A DNA stretch of 64,000 bases from Epiperipatus broadwayi. Its lineage: Eukaryota > Onychophora > Udeonychophora > Euonychophora > Peripatidae. Of the stretch, positions 46,900-58,460 are shown one piece after another. The translations under genes and the position numbers were made by a program. The notes beneath the pieces are model-generated. The model saw nothing but the letters and a program-made list of their open reading frames with translations, was not told the origin of the DNA and did not search any database. Position 1 is the stretch's first letter. Each line of letters begins with the position of its first letter. The stretch spans positions 11,198,385 to 11,262,384 of the forward strand of contig JAQFVV010000020.1 of assembly GCA_028023455.1 (NCBI GenBank), in the 5' to 3' direction.

Positions 46900-48270
46900 T
46901 GACCTATAAATATCCTATAAGTGGAGGTTTATCTCTAGGTGTGATTTTAAATGCTATTTCCAGGCAGGGAAACATCTCAGAACATCTTGAGATGGTATTA
47001 AGTGGTTTTTGTATTTCAAATACATTTATTGAATGAAGATCAAGACCACTGTTTGCCAAAAGACACTGGAGCTTTCTGATCGAGATTGTAAAATCCTTCT
47101 TAGCAATGAATAATTATGGTTAATAAATTTCTTTGTAAATTTTATTATTGGTATATAATATATCATTCTAGTCACAATTAATATGTTGTATAATGAAACT
47201 TTGGCATATATAGAGAGAAATGCTTTTGAATCCTTTTCTCATTTGTGTAGGATTTAAATAAAATGGAAAGCCTAACAAGAGGCTAGGTTTTCCCTTAAAA
47301 TGTTCTATAATATTGTGTCCTGAGTAAATTTGCCATGCACATGATTTTTACATATGAAATATGAGTTTGAATTTATCGATGTATTGTTTTAGCAATTTTA
47401 TTACATTTGGGATTTGTTTTCTGAATGATAGGAAAATTGCAATAACAACACACTCAATATTGGTCTTTCAGTCCAGGATATATACCTGTCATTTCTTTTT
47501 CAATGGTTGTTAGTAAAGGGTTATGTATGTAGAGAAAAAAAGTGCACTCAATGGGAAACCTTTGATGTGGAATAATTGGGGATTATATGTGGTGATATTC
47601 TTCCAATTAGAGTTACATGTACCCCTCCTGTTTCAAAACAATAAGACATAAAGATAAGCTTTAGATATAGTTGTGTCAGCTAGTGTTAATCAGGCTCTCA
47701 ACAGGGACTGTATCAAATGCAGACTTAACATCCAGCTGAATCATAACAAAATCATATTTCCTAACTCTGTGTCGATAACAATTCTAAAGTAAAGGTTGCT
47801 TGATTAATGGCTGAGCCTTTTTTTACAAATTGGTACTTAAAGAGCATAGATAAAATATATGGTTCTATTCTATCTTCCAGAACAGTCTCTAGTACCTTAA
47901 TCCCCACTGGACTCATTGAAATTGGTCTAGTTTTTCTATGGTTGATAGCTTTTCTTCATTCTTAAAAAAAGGTACTAGTAATATAGGATATAGATTTTGT
48001 ATTGTGTATATTTCTTTTGATAGAAAGTTTGCTAAATTTTCTAGATAATTGGAGGTAAGGAAATTTAGATGTCGATATACAAAGCAAGGTATCCCATGTA
48101 GTCCAGGATGGCAAGATGCAGCCATGTACTCCAATTTCCTTGTAAATTCATTAGGGTTAAATTTATCTTCTTTATTTGACAAGCTTTTTTGCAGAGTTAT
48201 AAGTTTCCAGATTGCAACCTATCCCTATAATAAAAGTAGGCCACTTCCAGCATATAAATCCCATTAACCA
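46900..48270 (-). pseudogene. Tx1/L1-like reverse transcriptase relic
   Basis: Minus strand, frame shifting: NPNEFTRKLEYMAASCHPG with LHGIPCFVYRHL (finger block SPGxDGIPxxxY), VPFFKNEEKLSTIEKLDQFQ then SPVGIKVLETVLEDRI (the PISL block region), AINQATFTLELL, and motif A QLDVKSAFDTVPVESL at about 47760-47710. The expected motif B and YADD region (47640-47350) is too damaged to read; TTIEKEMTGIYPGLKD is recognisable. Catalytically dead. Confidence 0.75.
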
Positions 48271-48635
48271 TCAATGTTTGTGTTTGACTGGTTGTTGGCA
48301 CTCTTATTAAAGGAGGGTGACCCTAGGTCCATCTGATATAATTTCTAAACCATGTACGTGATTGCCCAATAAATTGCTAGATATCCTTTGAGTGTTGTTT
48401 CTGCTCCATTATATAAATTTTTAAGGTTTTTTTATTTTTATTAGTTCATTTTCTGGGGATATAGATTGAATAATATTTTTGTATATTTTATCCATGGTGT
48501 GGCTCTGGTAATATGGAGGATCATATTTGATAATATGCTTACATATGCAATCCAGACCTGCATTGGATCCCTTTCTTACTCAGTTTATTTAGATATATAT
48601 AAATTTCTGAAAACAACAATTCAGGTGTTCTAGAA

Positions 48636-49137
48636 CAGTGTTCTTCAACCCTTGGTTCGCGGCCCGGCACCACGCTGCGGAACTTTTCTGCAGGTCCGTG
48701 TGCTAGACGGGCAGTAAAAAGTTTGTAATAATAAATAATAAGAGTTTAAACTTTTAATTAATATAGCGAATTTTTATTTATCTCATTTTTGCCCAATTAA
48801 AAAAAAAAGAAAACAGAACGAAAACAAAATCTAATCAATCTTTCATAAATTAATGTTTTTCTAGTTATCACAGAAGTTTATGGGGGGTAGAATTAAATTT
48901 TTTATTACTTTTCTAAAAAAATTTAAAAAAAAGTTTTTTATTATATAAACTCCATAAATATATGAAACATCATCTTATATATTTAACATTGTTGTTTTGA
49001 TCAGTTATAACAATTATGCTTATCTTTAAGAAAATTTATCTATAGACTTCTGCCGAAATCTTATCATTTTTGCTGGTCCGCGGAACCTATTCCTTATTTT
49101 TACTGGTCCGCAGGTGTGAAAAAGTTGAAGACCACTG
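48636..49137. mobile_element. hAT-type MITE, 502 bp, with 8-bp TSD
   Basis: Starts cagtgttcttcaaccc and ends aaagttgaagaccactg, imperfect inverted repeats of the CAGTGGTTCTCAACC type common to animal hAT MITEs. Perfect 8-bp duplication ttctagaa at 48628-48635 and 49138-49145. Subterminal repeats of gtccgcgg/ggtccgcag. The interior is AT-rich and non-coding. It sits inside the Tx1/L1-like LINE, between the endonuclease and RT parts, so it inserted after that LINE. Confidence 0.95.
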
Positions 49138-49852
49138 TTCTAGAAGATAGTAATATTCTAATAGTATGTCCAGTGGATATTAAATTTTTATTATTGAAAT
49201 TAAGATCAATTTTAGTGACAAGTGTAGCATGATCTGAAAAAGGTGCATTTTTAATTTCAAGATTAATAAGGTGATGAATTGATGGGGAATAAAACACGAG
49301 ATCAAGGAGTAAAGAATGGCTTCCATTATTAAAGTAAATGGTACCACTAGGCAAAAAACTGTTCCCACTCTCATTCATGAGAAATAAAGATGTAACCACT
49401 TTTTAACAAATTTTTCATATGACAAATTAAATCACCCATAAGATGAGTGGAGGGGAGGAGCCAAGCATGAAATTTAATGTGAGGATCAACCTGTTCATTG
49501 TTGTAGGTCCAAGAAGAATATATACAAAAATTACATCTTCCATTATCTCTTTATGTTGCAATAAAATAATAGTTAAGTGTTTATCAATATATTGAATTTT
49601 AAAAGAATCAATAGGGCTAAGTTTATCTATAATAATCCCTGTTCCTGAGGAAGGGAAGTTATAAGATTTAAAGAAAACTGCAAAATCTTTATTTTCAAAA
49701 TAAACAGGATTGATAAGTGAACCATTATATATTTTGGTTTCCAGTACACATGTTAGATGCAGTTTGACAATATCATACCATTGTTTCAGTTGATAAATTC
49801 TATTACTGGAGTTAAGATCCCTAATGTTTAAGGATGCTATTTTTAACTTCAT
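49138..49852 (-). pseudogene. Tx1/L1-like LINE endonuclease relic
   Basis: ATG at 49852 opens MKLKIASLNIRDLNSSNRI (the N-terminal SLNxRGL block), LTCVLETKI (catalytic Glu), and GTGIIIDKLSPIDSF. After a frameshift near 49430 the frame from 49399 continues with TIYFNNGSHSLLLDLVFYSP (a substituted SRLDFIF block) and FSDHATLVTKI (catalytic SDH). The family expectation is about 230 residues; both halves together give that length. Apurinic-like endonuclease for target nicking, now inactive. Confidence 0.78.
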
Positions 49853-50031
49853 TCACTTGTATTTTCGACCTCACCATCTTTAAAACACTAAAAATATAAT
49901 TGACAAGAATAAACGGTACTAAGATAAATACAAAAATTAATTATGCTCTCAGTAACAACCTCAAGTCCATTATCTTCTATTTATCTATTGTTTGAAATTG
50001 ACTTACATTCTCAATTAGGTTATTACTTGTT

Positions 50032-50184
50032 GTAATTACAAATTTATTTAAACACACATTGATTACTTAAGTAATATTAACTAAGGCTGTAACATCAAGA
50101 ATGTGCGCATAAAAGACCTGTAGAGGTCCCTACTATCGCATTTTTATGCACATATTCTTGAGGTTACAGCCTTAGTAAATATTA
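50032..50184. mobile_element. 153-bp palindromic insert with 13-bp TSD (family P)
   Basis: Perfect duplication gttattacttgtt at 50019-50031 and 50185-50197 delimits the insert exactly. Arms taatattaactaaggctgta (50072) and tacagccttagtaaatatta (to 50184) are inverted around the centre gacctgtagaggtccctact. The head gtaattacaaatttatttaa is outside the palindrome. No poly(A), no coding. TSD length suggests retroposition or a 13-bp-staggered transposase, unlike hAT or mariner. Relatives at 21958 and 29691. Confidence 0.8.
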
Positions 50185-50197
50185 GTTATTACTTGTT

Positions 50198-51562
50198 ATA
50201 AGGGAGAATATATGATTTTATTTAATTTATTCAAACATGACCCACTTATCTCCTCAACAAAAATTTCTTCATCATCAGGAATTGTAGAGACAGTGTCTTT
50301 GTTACTGATATTGGTTGAACTTTTTATGCAAAGTCTGTCACAGCACTGGCTCCTGAATCTTTTCTCTGTCCTTTATTCTCTCCTCTTACATGAGGGCCGA
50401 CCAGTCATCAGATTGTTTAATACATTTGAACCTCCTTTTATTGGCATAAATTGTGAAAGTGATTGCATTACCTCTGGAGTTGTTTTGTTTAAAATATTAA
50501 ATTGGGATTCGGAATAATCGGTTACAGAATTAATTATGTTATCGACAGGAATGAGACTGCTGGCATTGTGGGAGATTTCCTTTATTTGTAATTCCAATTC
50601 ATAATTTAATAGTTGAGTTTAACTGATGGATCTTTCAGCTTATGTTATTTCTTCTGTATGAAAGATACTATCTAATGCATTTTTTGACAAACAATTATTT
50701 ATATTCAGACACTGATGTAATGGGGTCATCTTTATTTTACATTGAATACAATGCATTTTAAGACAAATGTTGACTAATGTCCATTCTCTTTGTAATGATA
50801 ACCCTGGGGCTTTATTCCTTTAATCATCAAACCCAATACTGCTTCCTGATAGGTTATTTGAAAAGGTATGTCTTTTGGCTCTACTTTTTTATGCAGCTTA
50901 GCTCTAAAATATAAACTATTTCTGTATATTGGTGCTGGTGTATTTGGAAGCAGGTTTAGCTGAAATTGAAGAACTATCCCAAATGGCTCCATTAATTTAA
51001 CAAAGTCTTCAATTTTGTAGTTTAAGTAGGCATTCTTCAGTGTACTATTTATAATGTTGTGTCTATTTAAATTAACTACTACTAATGCGTAGTGATCCAG
51101 AATCCTGATTTCTTTCTAAAAACTACTCTTAACTCTCGGGTTTTAAATTCCAGCACAATATATCTAGGATTTGGATGATCAGCTATATAATGAATCAATT
51201 CCCATACGTTTTTGACTATAAGTAGATCGAATATTTCTTTTGGAAAACTAAATAGGCTACAAATACGATCTGTAATTGTAATGATTATCGATCTTTCAGT
51301 GAAGAAACGTTTCTTTCAGTATTGTTCCTTTAAAGGCTTCAGATATCTTTTTTAATAAATCATCATTCTATGGCTCTCTTGACTCTCATAATCCATAATC
51401 TGATGTTGCTGTGAGCAAATTCAATTTGATCAGATCATTTATTGTGGCTCGATAAAATCTTTATATGTTTTTAGTTTTGCTCCTATTATTTGCTTTGTTA
51501 TCTACTTTATATGTGTTACCACATTTTTTTTTGCTACTAGTGTCTTCAATCGCCATGGCCAT
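50198..51562 (-). pseudogene. Tx1/L1-like LINE ORF1 relic
   Basis: Starts at ATG 51562: MAMAIEDTSSKKKCGNTYK, lysine-rich as for an RNA-binding ORF1. Later frames include EPFGIVLQFQLNLLPNTPAP (50992) followed by YQEAVLGLMIKGIKPQG and LKCIVFNVK, and a C-terminal open part from 50597 (MELQIKEISHNASSLIPVDN). At least three frameshifts. A nucleic-acid-binding ORF1 role is inferred from position and composition; no intact zinc knuckle could be read. Confidence 0.6.
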
Positions 51563-52734
51563 TTTGATGTTACTTCACAGTAAGTAGAAGGCATTGTTGC
51601 TAATCTAGAGAGGTTTTTTATTTCAAATTATCCTTTTTATGTTTAATAAATTAACTATAAACTTACAGTTAGCATAATCTTATTTCACAATTACAAAAAA
51701 TAAGAAAAATGACTTGACTTCTATACTATGACAACAGCGCCACCTATCAAAGTTATTTTTTATATTATTAGTTATAACCAGTAGAAGAGTATAAAACCAT
51801 AGAAATTGGCATAGACTTTGTTCTATTTTTTTTAAAAAAAAAAAACCAATTGGCACCCCCTAGAACAATTGACAACTTGAAGTATGCTTCAGTGTTGTGC
51901 TTTTACTTATTTGAATGACCATGTGATCAGCATAGATTTCCATTAAAATACCAAATATTAAACTATGATTTAGTTTATTGTATTGAAAAAAAGTAAGAAG
52001 GGATCATGAACATTTTTATTTAATTAAAAGAGGCAGTCATAAGTGAAAAACATTTGAGCAGCCTGGGTTTAGATTATAAAACTATCATATACTTCTTTTT
52101 TTAATAATCCTAGTGCAGAATCCTTTTTGAGACTTTCTCTACTTAATGTCATCTTTTACTATGTTTAGCATTATTTCCATGATTATTATTTGTAAACTGT
52201 GCAACAATTAATACATGGAACTTCTAATATTAGTAAAAAAATAAATAAATCGATATGCACGATTGGTAAAACGTTCTTTTGATGGTGCTTGGAGCAACTA
52301 TATCAGAGCAATTTGAAGAACATACTGCTTATTTTTGGCGAAAATTTATAATAAATTTTTTTAATTATATCTATTGGACTTTTTTTCTAATCACTTTATA
52401 ACACACAAAAGAATGTCACATTTGCTCAAAAGCAACACCGGTAAAATAATTCTAAAACTGTTTTTAAAAACATTAATCTCATTTTTATTTTATAATATAA
52501 ATGTACTAAAAATTTATATTTAATATAAAGGCTCACATAGAGAAAAAAAAAAGTGCATAGAGTGATTTCAGTTAATGTAATACTAAGCAAAAGAGTTAAG
52601 AATAAAGAACTGGAATATAGATATATTTTGTATACTTTAGAAAACTGCAGTTTTTTTTGTTTTTTTTTTAAGAATTAAATATATATATATTAGAGAATTC
52701 AAAAGTCAGGAATCTCTTAGCCAATAGGCCCAGA
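51563..52734. other. AT-rich spacer, nothing recognised
   Basis: A short GC-richer piece tgacaacagcgccacctatc lies near 51729. No gene supported. Confidence 0.45.
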
Positions 52735-53910
52735 AAAACTCGTTAGTGACTTTACTTTTCCTTTCCATTCCCCACCCTGTTTTTCCCATATTCTTCTCTA
52801 TCCCATTTCCACATCATCTTTGTCCACTCCATGGCTTTTATATCTAAATCCTTATCTTTTTCCAAACCCAGCATAAAGACGAATAATGCACTTTCTGTAT
52901 AATCACTTTGTTTATATTTATTCTTTCACAACTTCAATATTTGTATCCTTTCTGCATATAGGTATTTACATCCAATTAGCAAATGTCTAATATTTTCCAT
53001 GCCTTCCTTATATAACTTGTAGCCTAAATCTCACACATTTCTCCATTTATGTGTACATTCCCTTGTTGCTAATGATCCTGTTTGAGCCGTATCCAGTAAA
53101 CTACTTTCTTTGCTATTATCATAAATTAACTCACACTCGATATTCTATTTACTTCTATATACATTTAAGACTTTTTTTACTCTCCATGCTAGTTATCCAC
53201 TTCTCCAGCTTATTTTTCTATTAATGCATCTATTCTATCCCATTCTTTGCTACTATTGCACTTAACAATCATCATAACATAATCATCCCACCTTTTGCAC
53301 AAGTATACTGACATAAAGTCTTTATCCAAATCTTCTGCATACTGCACTACCTTTCTCACTCATCTTGTTGCTTGTCCTTTATTCATAACCCAATTAAATA
53401 CTACTTTGGCTATTCTCTTACTATCCATAAATTGCAATTTACTGGACATTTTCATTTTGCTTTTTGCATCTCATATAAAAACTTGACCATCCCATTTCTC
53501 ATTGAATTTCCTCCTTTGCTGTCCAAACATCTGCATTTAATGCATGTCTTCTTACTTTTCTTTGTACTATTTCTAAGTAATCCAACTCCCCCTTATTAAT
53601 ATGTTGTTACCATAAGTTAATCCTTCCATACAATCCTTGCTACATCATATTTATTATATGAAAACACTGTTAATTTCTTTATTAGCCCTTTATTTTCTTG
53701 TTTTATTTGTCAATTTTTTCTCCCATTCATCCAAGCAAATCCTCTGATTACTTAAGACGATTCCCAAAACTTTACATCCCCCCAAGAAAAATTCTTTCTC
53801 TTTTCTTACCCCAGCATTTAGAATCTAAAGCCAAAGCATGGTTCACAAAACTATTCAGTAACATTATTCAGGCAGTAAATATTTCAAAAATTTGGCATAG
53901 AAGAAAAGCT
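52735..53910 (-). pseudogene. LINE C-terminal relic (RT thumb plus zinc-knuckle-like end), reverse
   Basis: Minus-strand frames, with stops: LGGM and NRLKQSEDLLG (RT motif E side), YDVARIVWKGLTYGNN, LDYLEIVQRKVRRHALNADV (the LExxQRKVxRxALG block), EMGWSSFYMRCKK, DDYVMMIVKCNSSKEW, and near the end CTHKWRNV with MENIRHLLIGCKY (a degenerate Cys/His end box). The block order matches the thumb-to-C-terminus part of many LINEs and differs from both the RTE-like and Tx1-like copies. 5' part missing. GC on the coding strand is higher than in flanking DNA. Confidence 0.6.
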
Positions 53911-54498
53911 ATAATATAGTTTTTGAAACCTATAAACCTAACAATAATCCAAAAAATTATCAACCAATAATATTATGTTTTCTCCCAAGCTTTAAAATAT
54001 ATTAATAGGAATTTAAGCCAGGAAGAAGTTGATATGAACAAGTTTTATTTTTAATCACTCACACTAAATAAGACTCTCAAAATAAATTAAAAACAATTAT
54101 GATCTAATGTCTGCTTACGATTTCATTTTAAAAATATACTTCTAAAAGATTCTAAAATTATTAAATACTAATTGTATCTATAAGTTTGCTTATGTTATTA
54201 GATTAAATGAATGTAATGTAGCTAATAATTAAAATACATTTAAATAATATTTACATAAAATAATAATTCATAAAATATCAACAGGATATAAATAACTATT
54301 ATAACATATTTTTATAAATATAGTTAGTTATAGGTCATTTTTAATCATTGTTGATAACTCATGTATTATTATTTTATATAAATATTCTTTAAATATATTT
54401 TAATTCTCAACTATATTAGTTTTATTTTAATAATGCAAGCAAAGCTGACCCACAACTTCTCATGCATTAGTAAAATAATAATAAAAGAATATTAAAAC
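53911..54498. other. AT-rich spacer, nothing recognised
   Basis: No supported feature. Confidence 0.45.
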
Positions 54499-54629
54499 AG
54501 GCAAAACTCTCCAGACAGTAGTGCCACTTAGTGCCAACCAGAGTAATCAATGGATGCCAGAAGGCTTGTGCATAAAATCCCTATCTAGTGCCTACTCATC
54601 CAATATCCCCAGACTTAGTGGTTTAATAA
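54499..54629 (-). repeat. F2 repeat with ribozyme region deleted
   Basis: Body identical in order to 30109-30306 (ggcaaaactctccagacagt ... gtgcctactcatccaatatc, cccagac). It then jumps directly to ttagtggtttaa, which lies beyond the ribozyme in the 30109 copy. The deletion removes everything from the middle of stem III through the core and its upstream arm. Confidence 0.78.
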
Positions 54630-54719
54630 AAGAGTATAATGCAATTGATTGTTAAATATATTTCTAATTTACAAATTAGGAAGATTCTGAGTAGTAAAAA
54701 AGTTTAATGTTTTATTATC

Positions 54720-55090
54720 AAAATTCAATTTTTGATGTATTGAATGCCAAAAAAAAAAAAAATTCTCACTAATTCTCTTCATTTCTCTAACGGTTCCTTT
54801 ACCTTTATTAGAAAGTTTGATAATTAAAATATATTTACAAATTCCACTTTTAAACTCTAGTGGTGTCCATATGTTAGTAGAACATTTGATAATTAAGATA
54901 TATATATTTGTATTCCATTTTTGATGTATTGAATACCAAATAAAATTTTTATTTACTAAATTTCTCCATTTCTCTAGCTGTCCCCTTGCATTACTAGAAA
55001 GTTTGATAACTAAAAAATGTTTTAAATAGTATTTACATGAAATAATTATCAACAGTAGTATTGCAAAAAATGTAACATTATTAAATACAA
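54720..55090 (-). repeat. Degenerate direct repeats with a repeated translation
   Basis: Units of about 187-bp spacing repeat tttttgatgtattgaat (54729, 54918), catttctct and agaaagtttgataa (54810, 54996). On the minus strand a 142-codon frame (55097-54669) translates both units into related peptides: LEKWRNLVNKNFIWYSIHQK and VREMKRISENFFFFWHSIHQ. It may be an old repeat-encoded protein or simply a repeat that stayed open by chance. No domain recognised. Confidence 0.45.
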
Positions 55091-55097
55091 TAAACAA

Positions 55098-56093
55098 TCA
55101 TTTTAAAATAAATTATTTTATATTTCTCATGTGATAATTTTTTAAATGGCTATAAAATTTTAATTTCATCATAATATGCAAGTGAGAAATTAAATCCTTG
55201 GTCCAACCAAAAGTTTAAAAAGTTTTAATTCAATAAAAACCAAAAACTAATATCTCTTCATTTCTCTCAAATGTATTTCAATATACAGGACACAACATCT
55301 TATTTTATCATGTGAGAATATACTTAAAGGGAAATGGTAAAAGTTTATCAAATTCATTTTTTGTCTTGCTGTAACCATAACATTTTAAAATTTACTTTTT
55401 CACATGCTAAATATATTTAAACTGACATCTTAGAAGTTTAACAATTTCATAGTAAAAGTGTATCAAATTTAATATTTCTTTTGCTATAAGGTACTATTTT
55501 AAATTTTACTTTTAAAATGTATTAAATTAATTTAAACTGAAATTCTAAAAATTTATCAAATTCATTATTATAATTGATCTAAATTGTCATTATAAGAAAT
55601 TAAAGACATGGTTATAAATACAATTACAAAACCAAATTTTACATTACTTTATCAACAAATGTATTTTGTATATAAAAAAATTTCCAATTCTATACTCTTT
55701 TAATCAGTGCTATCCTCCTTTTAGTTTTTTTAGATGTCATTCCATGTATTTTTATATAGCTAATTGCATTTTTTTTTAAAAATAAACTAAAGCAAAAATG
55801 TGTATATTAGTAAAATTCTATGCAAAAAAGAAAAAATCATGAAAGATTATTCAAGATTGAGTTACAAAATCACCAACAAACTTTCACATTTATATAGTAA
55901 TATATACCTTTCAATTATTATAATTACTCTTCTATAATTACACTAGGCTTCTAACAACTTTCTATTCAAAAGTGGCTTTCTCATTCTTATATATTGCATA
56001 AATTTTCTTCAATTCATCTTTCTTTAAAAGATCTCATATTTTCCATCATCTTTACTTCAAATTTTAAATGGTCTTTCATATATATATATATAT
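55098..56093. other. AT-rich region with weak internal repetition
   Basis: A diverged unit of about 110 bp seems to repeat between 55340 and 55580 (aaaagtttatcaaattcatt, aaaagtgtatcaaatttaat, aaatttatcaaattcattat). No gene recognised. Confidence 0.4.
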
Positions 56094-56495
56094 CAGGGGT
56101 CCCCAACCTTTTTGCACTTAAGAGCACATTCTATAATACCGGCCAAACTGGCGGGCACCATTTATTTTTTCAACCAGGTGGCGAGCACCATTTATTTTTT
56201 CAATGTAAATTTATAGTTGGATATTGTTAATAATACACATAATGTACAAAAAAATATTTATTTCAAAAATAAAATTTTAACATATAATTAACGTTTATAT
56301 TTTTACGTTGTAAAAGTATTGTATGCCCTACAATTTGATTACAATATAATACAATAATTTATAAGAAATTTTAAAAATTAAATTTATTTGTATCAGATAA
56401 ATAATTTTTTATCGTGTTCGGATAGCGGCGGGCACAAGTAAAATGGTCGCCTGCGGGTGCCATGGTGCCCGCGGGCATAGGGTTGGGGACCCCTG
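56094..56495. mobile_element. hAT-type MITE, 402 bp
   Basis: Perfect terminal inverted repeats caggggtccccaacc / ggttggggacccctg, the classic end of a widespread animal hAT MITE group. Flanks atatatat (56086-56093) and atgtatat (56496-56503) form an 8-bp duplication with one mismatch. Subterminal gcgggcacca / tgcccgcgggca repeats. Non-coding. The left TSD falls at the end of an AT microsatellite. Confidence 0.92.
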
Positions 56496-56699
56496 ATGTA
56501 TATAATAGAATTTTTATCTATTAAATGTTTTAATTTAGTTTTTAATTTATTTATTTTTATTGTTCTTATATATAAAAATTTTTATAATCTCTCTTACAAT
56601 CTAAACAATTTACAATATAAATGTTCATATTTTCTAATCCCTCCATTTATTAATTTATCTAAATTTATATTCTTTTTATATATTGCAAATTAACAAAAT

Positions 56700-57585
56700 T
56701 TTTAAAAACATTAAATAATACATAATACAGATGCAGAAAAAACCACAGTGAAACTCCCAAAAAATATTCTTCTACCACAGATTCCTGAAAATATTTGCGA
56801 TTGACAAAGTAACTTTTGTCTCTGTAAAATTCAAAGCTACATGAAGGAATGGAAAATAAACCATGTATATTCACCACCCTATGACCTTGAACCTAATGAA
56901 CTAGAGATCTAACAACAAAATTCACTCTCAAAAAGAATGGATATAATCAATATAAACCAAGCTCTATGCTGGAAGGCATTTTATCATCACAGAATATTAT
57001 TAGCAGCAGAGGAAATCCAGAGAAACTATTCTTTGAAAGAAAAAAAATAGAACAAAACTAATGTTGTTACTACCATTAAAAAAAATCATGTCAAATCCAT
57101 ATTCAGAAAACCAATTTGAAAGTCAGAGACAAACTCTAAGGTTCAAAATAATGTCAATAAAAGATGAAAAGTAATTATTTCCAAAGGCATAGCTGCACAG
57201 TTAGCAGAAGTTGAAACATAAGATTTTATGTGGTTCTGTAACATTTAAATAATTTGAGATGATACCATCACGATAAAGCAACAAATCCAATTGTAGAGAA
57301 CAATAAAGTGGAAGCTAACTTTCAAAAGAATGTGAATGACAATATTCAACTAGCTGCAGAACAAGAAAATGGACAAGAAATCATTCAACAAATTACAGAC
57401 TACAGAGACAATGACCTAGAAAATATCCAACAACCAACCCAATATAAACCTAAATCAAGTGAAATCTTGATGCCTGATAGGCTAACTTACAAACTAAAAC
57501 CATTTCCAAGATCAATAAGACTGCAGAGTCATCTTAATGACTACATGTAATACAACTATTTTCTTCTAGACAGAGGGAAGGAATA
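56700..57585 (+). pseudogene. Ty3-like LTR retrotransposon integrase C-terminal relic
   Basis: Frames with stops: KEWKINHVYSPPYDLEPNEL (compare the integrase block FxxxWxIxHxxSSPYHPQSNG with the catalytic Glu region), then SSMLEGILSSQNIISSRGNP. The open frame 57308-57550 ends MPDRLTYKLKPFPRSIRLQS and HLNDYM, which resembles the RxSxRxRxPPxxLxDYV end of Ty3-type polyproteins. A purine tract agacagagggaagga at about 57570-57584 sits where a polypurine tract would be. LTRs not identified. Identity is moderate because the sequence is badly decayed. Confidence 0.45.
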
Positions 57586-58292
57586 CTTATATAAAGATAA
57601 ACAACATTAATGCATTCATACACAGACACATATATATACATATATATAATATAAAATAGAATATATCTATGTAACAGAATCTTTGTGCATGTCATAAATA
57701 TAGAGAATATGTATTTGTATTAGACTTATAAAGCTATAAAGAATATAAAGCATGCATGAAAATTACGCTATAAAGATGTAATTTGATGATCAGCAGATTG
57801 TCACTAAAGTGATTTTGTAAGTAGTGAAATTAGGCAAACCAAACTATATACCACCATGAAGAGACTGATATTTGATTTAAAAAATACCAGGAATCTCTAT
57901 ACTTCAGAACAATAGGAGCAAAGATATTATAAACACCAAGTGTATATTCAAAGGTACTGACTCCACACTAAAACAGAATGCTCTCAGAGATCCTTGCCTC
58001 TGGATGTACCAAAGCAAAGCTAGATAAAATTATGTGGTCACACCCACCTTATTTTATGTATGCCTTATGATTTATTATTATATAATCATTAAAGAAGCAA
58101 GTTACACCATATCTATATGTTGCTCATTCTTTGGTAATAATTTATTTGATGTTACTCCAGATCATGACCCCAATTCGAAGTTGGCTCGATTGCACCAGGT
58201 CGACTTAGCAATAAGTATGACTAATGAAATACAATATTAATTATTTCTATTGAGAAGATATGACAGAGAATATATTGGAGAACTATAATTAA
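57586..58292. other. AT-rich region, no gene recognised
   Basis: Could include a 3' LTR of the preceding relic, but no terminal repeat pair is visible. Confidence 0.4.
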
Positions 58293-58460
58293 CATGGTAT
58301 TGTTATATGTATTTCAGAAAGAAAAAATTCTGCTGAAGAAATTAAAAGCCAACGTCATAAAATATTAAGTGTACAGAAAAATGGACCATCATGTTTTATA
58401 TGTGGACGTAATTGTGGTTCACGAAGTGGTTTGTGTAGTCATGGCAAAATTTATTTTTAG
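58293..58460 (+). pseudogene. Zinc-finger C-terminal fragment, probably transposon-derived
   Basis: Open frame without its own ATG, ending at TAG 58458-58460: SERKNSAEEIKSQRHKILS then CFICGRNCGSRSGLCSHGK. The CxxCGRxCxSRxGLxSH form, preceded by a basic ERRKxKRxK stretch, is a recurrent C-terminal finger in marine-invertebrate reverse-transcriptase-linked proteins. Usual form has His three to five residues later; here it reads SHGKIYF, so the finger is probably broken. The frame starts just after tatgtatttcag, which could be a 3' splice site, but a stop at 58290 is only 24 bp upstream of that point. Confidence 0.5.

Larger units (their letters stand above)
46550..51562 (-). mobile_element. Degenerate Tx1/L1-like two-ORF LINE, reverse
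   Basis: Minus-strand relic of about 4.3 kb after removing two insertions (hAT MITE 48636-49137; palindromic insert 50032-50184). Order 5' to 3': ORF1 (51562 to about 50230), endonuclease (49852 to about 49150), linker and RT (about 48300 to 47200), and a long C-terminal region reaching about 46550. Frameshifts and stops throughout. ORF1 plus an endonuclease opening MKLKIASLNIRDLNSS fits the L1/Tx1 group; the exact clade is an inference. The 3' end is approximate. Confidence 0.8.

Noticed and set aside
53295-53919. Plus-strand frames (63-75 codons) that look Pro/Leu-rich
   Set aside because: They are antisense to a decayed LINE C-terminal region whose minus-strand translation shows recognisable blocks.
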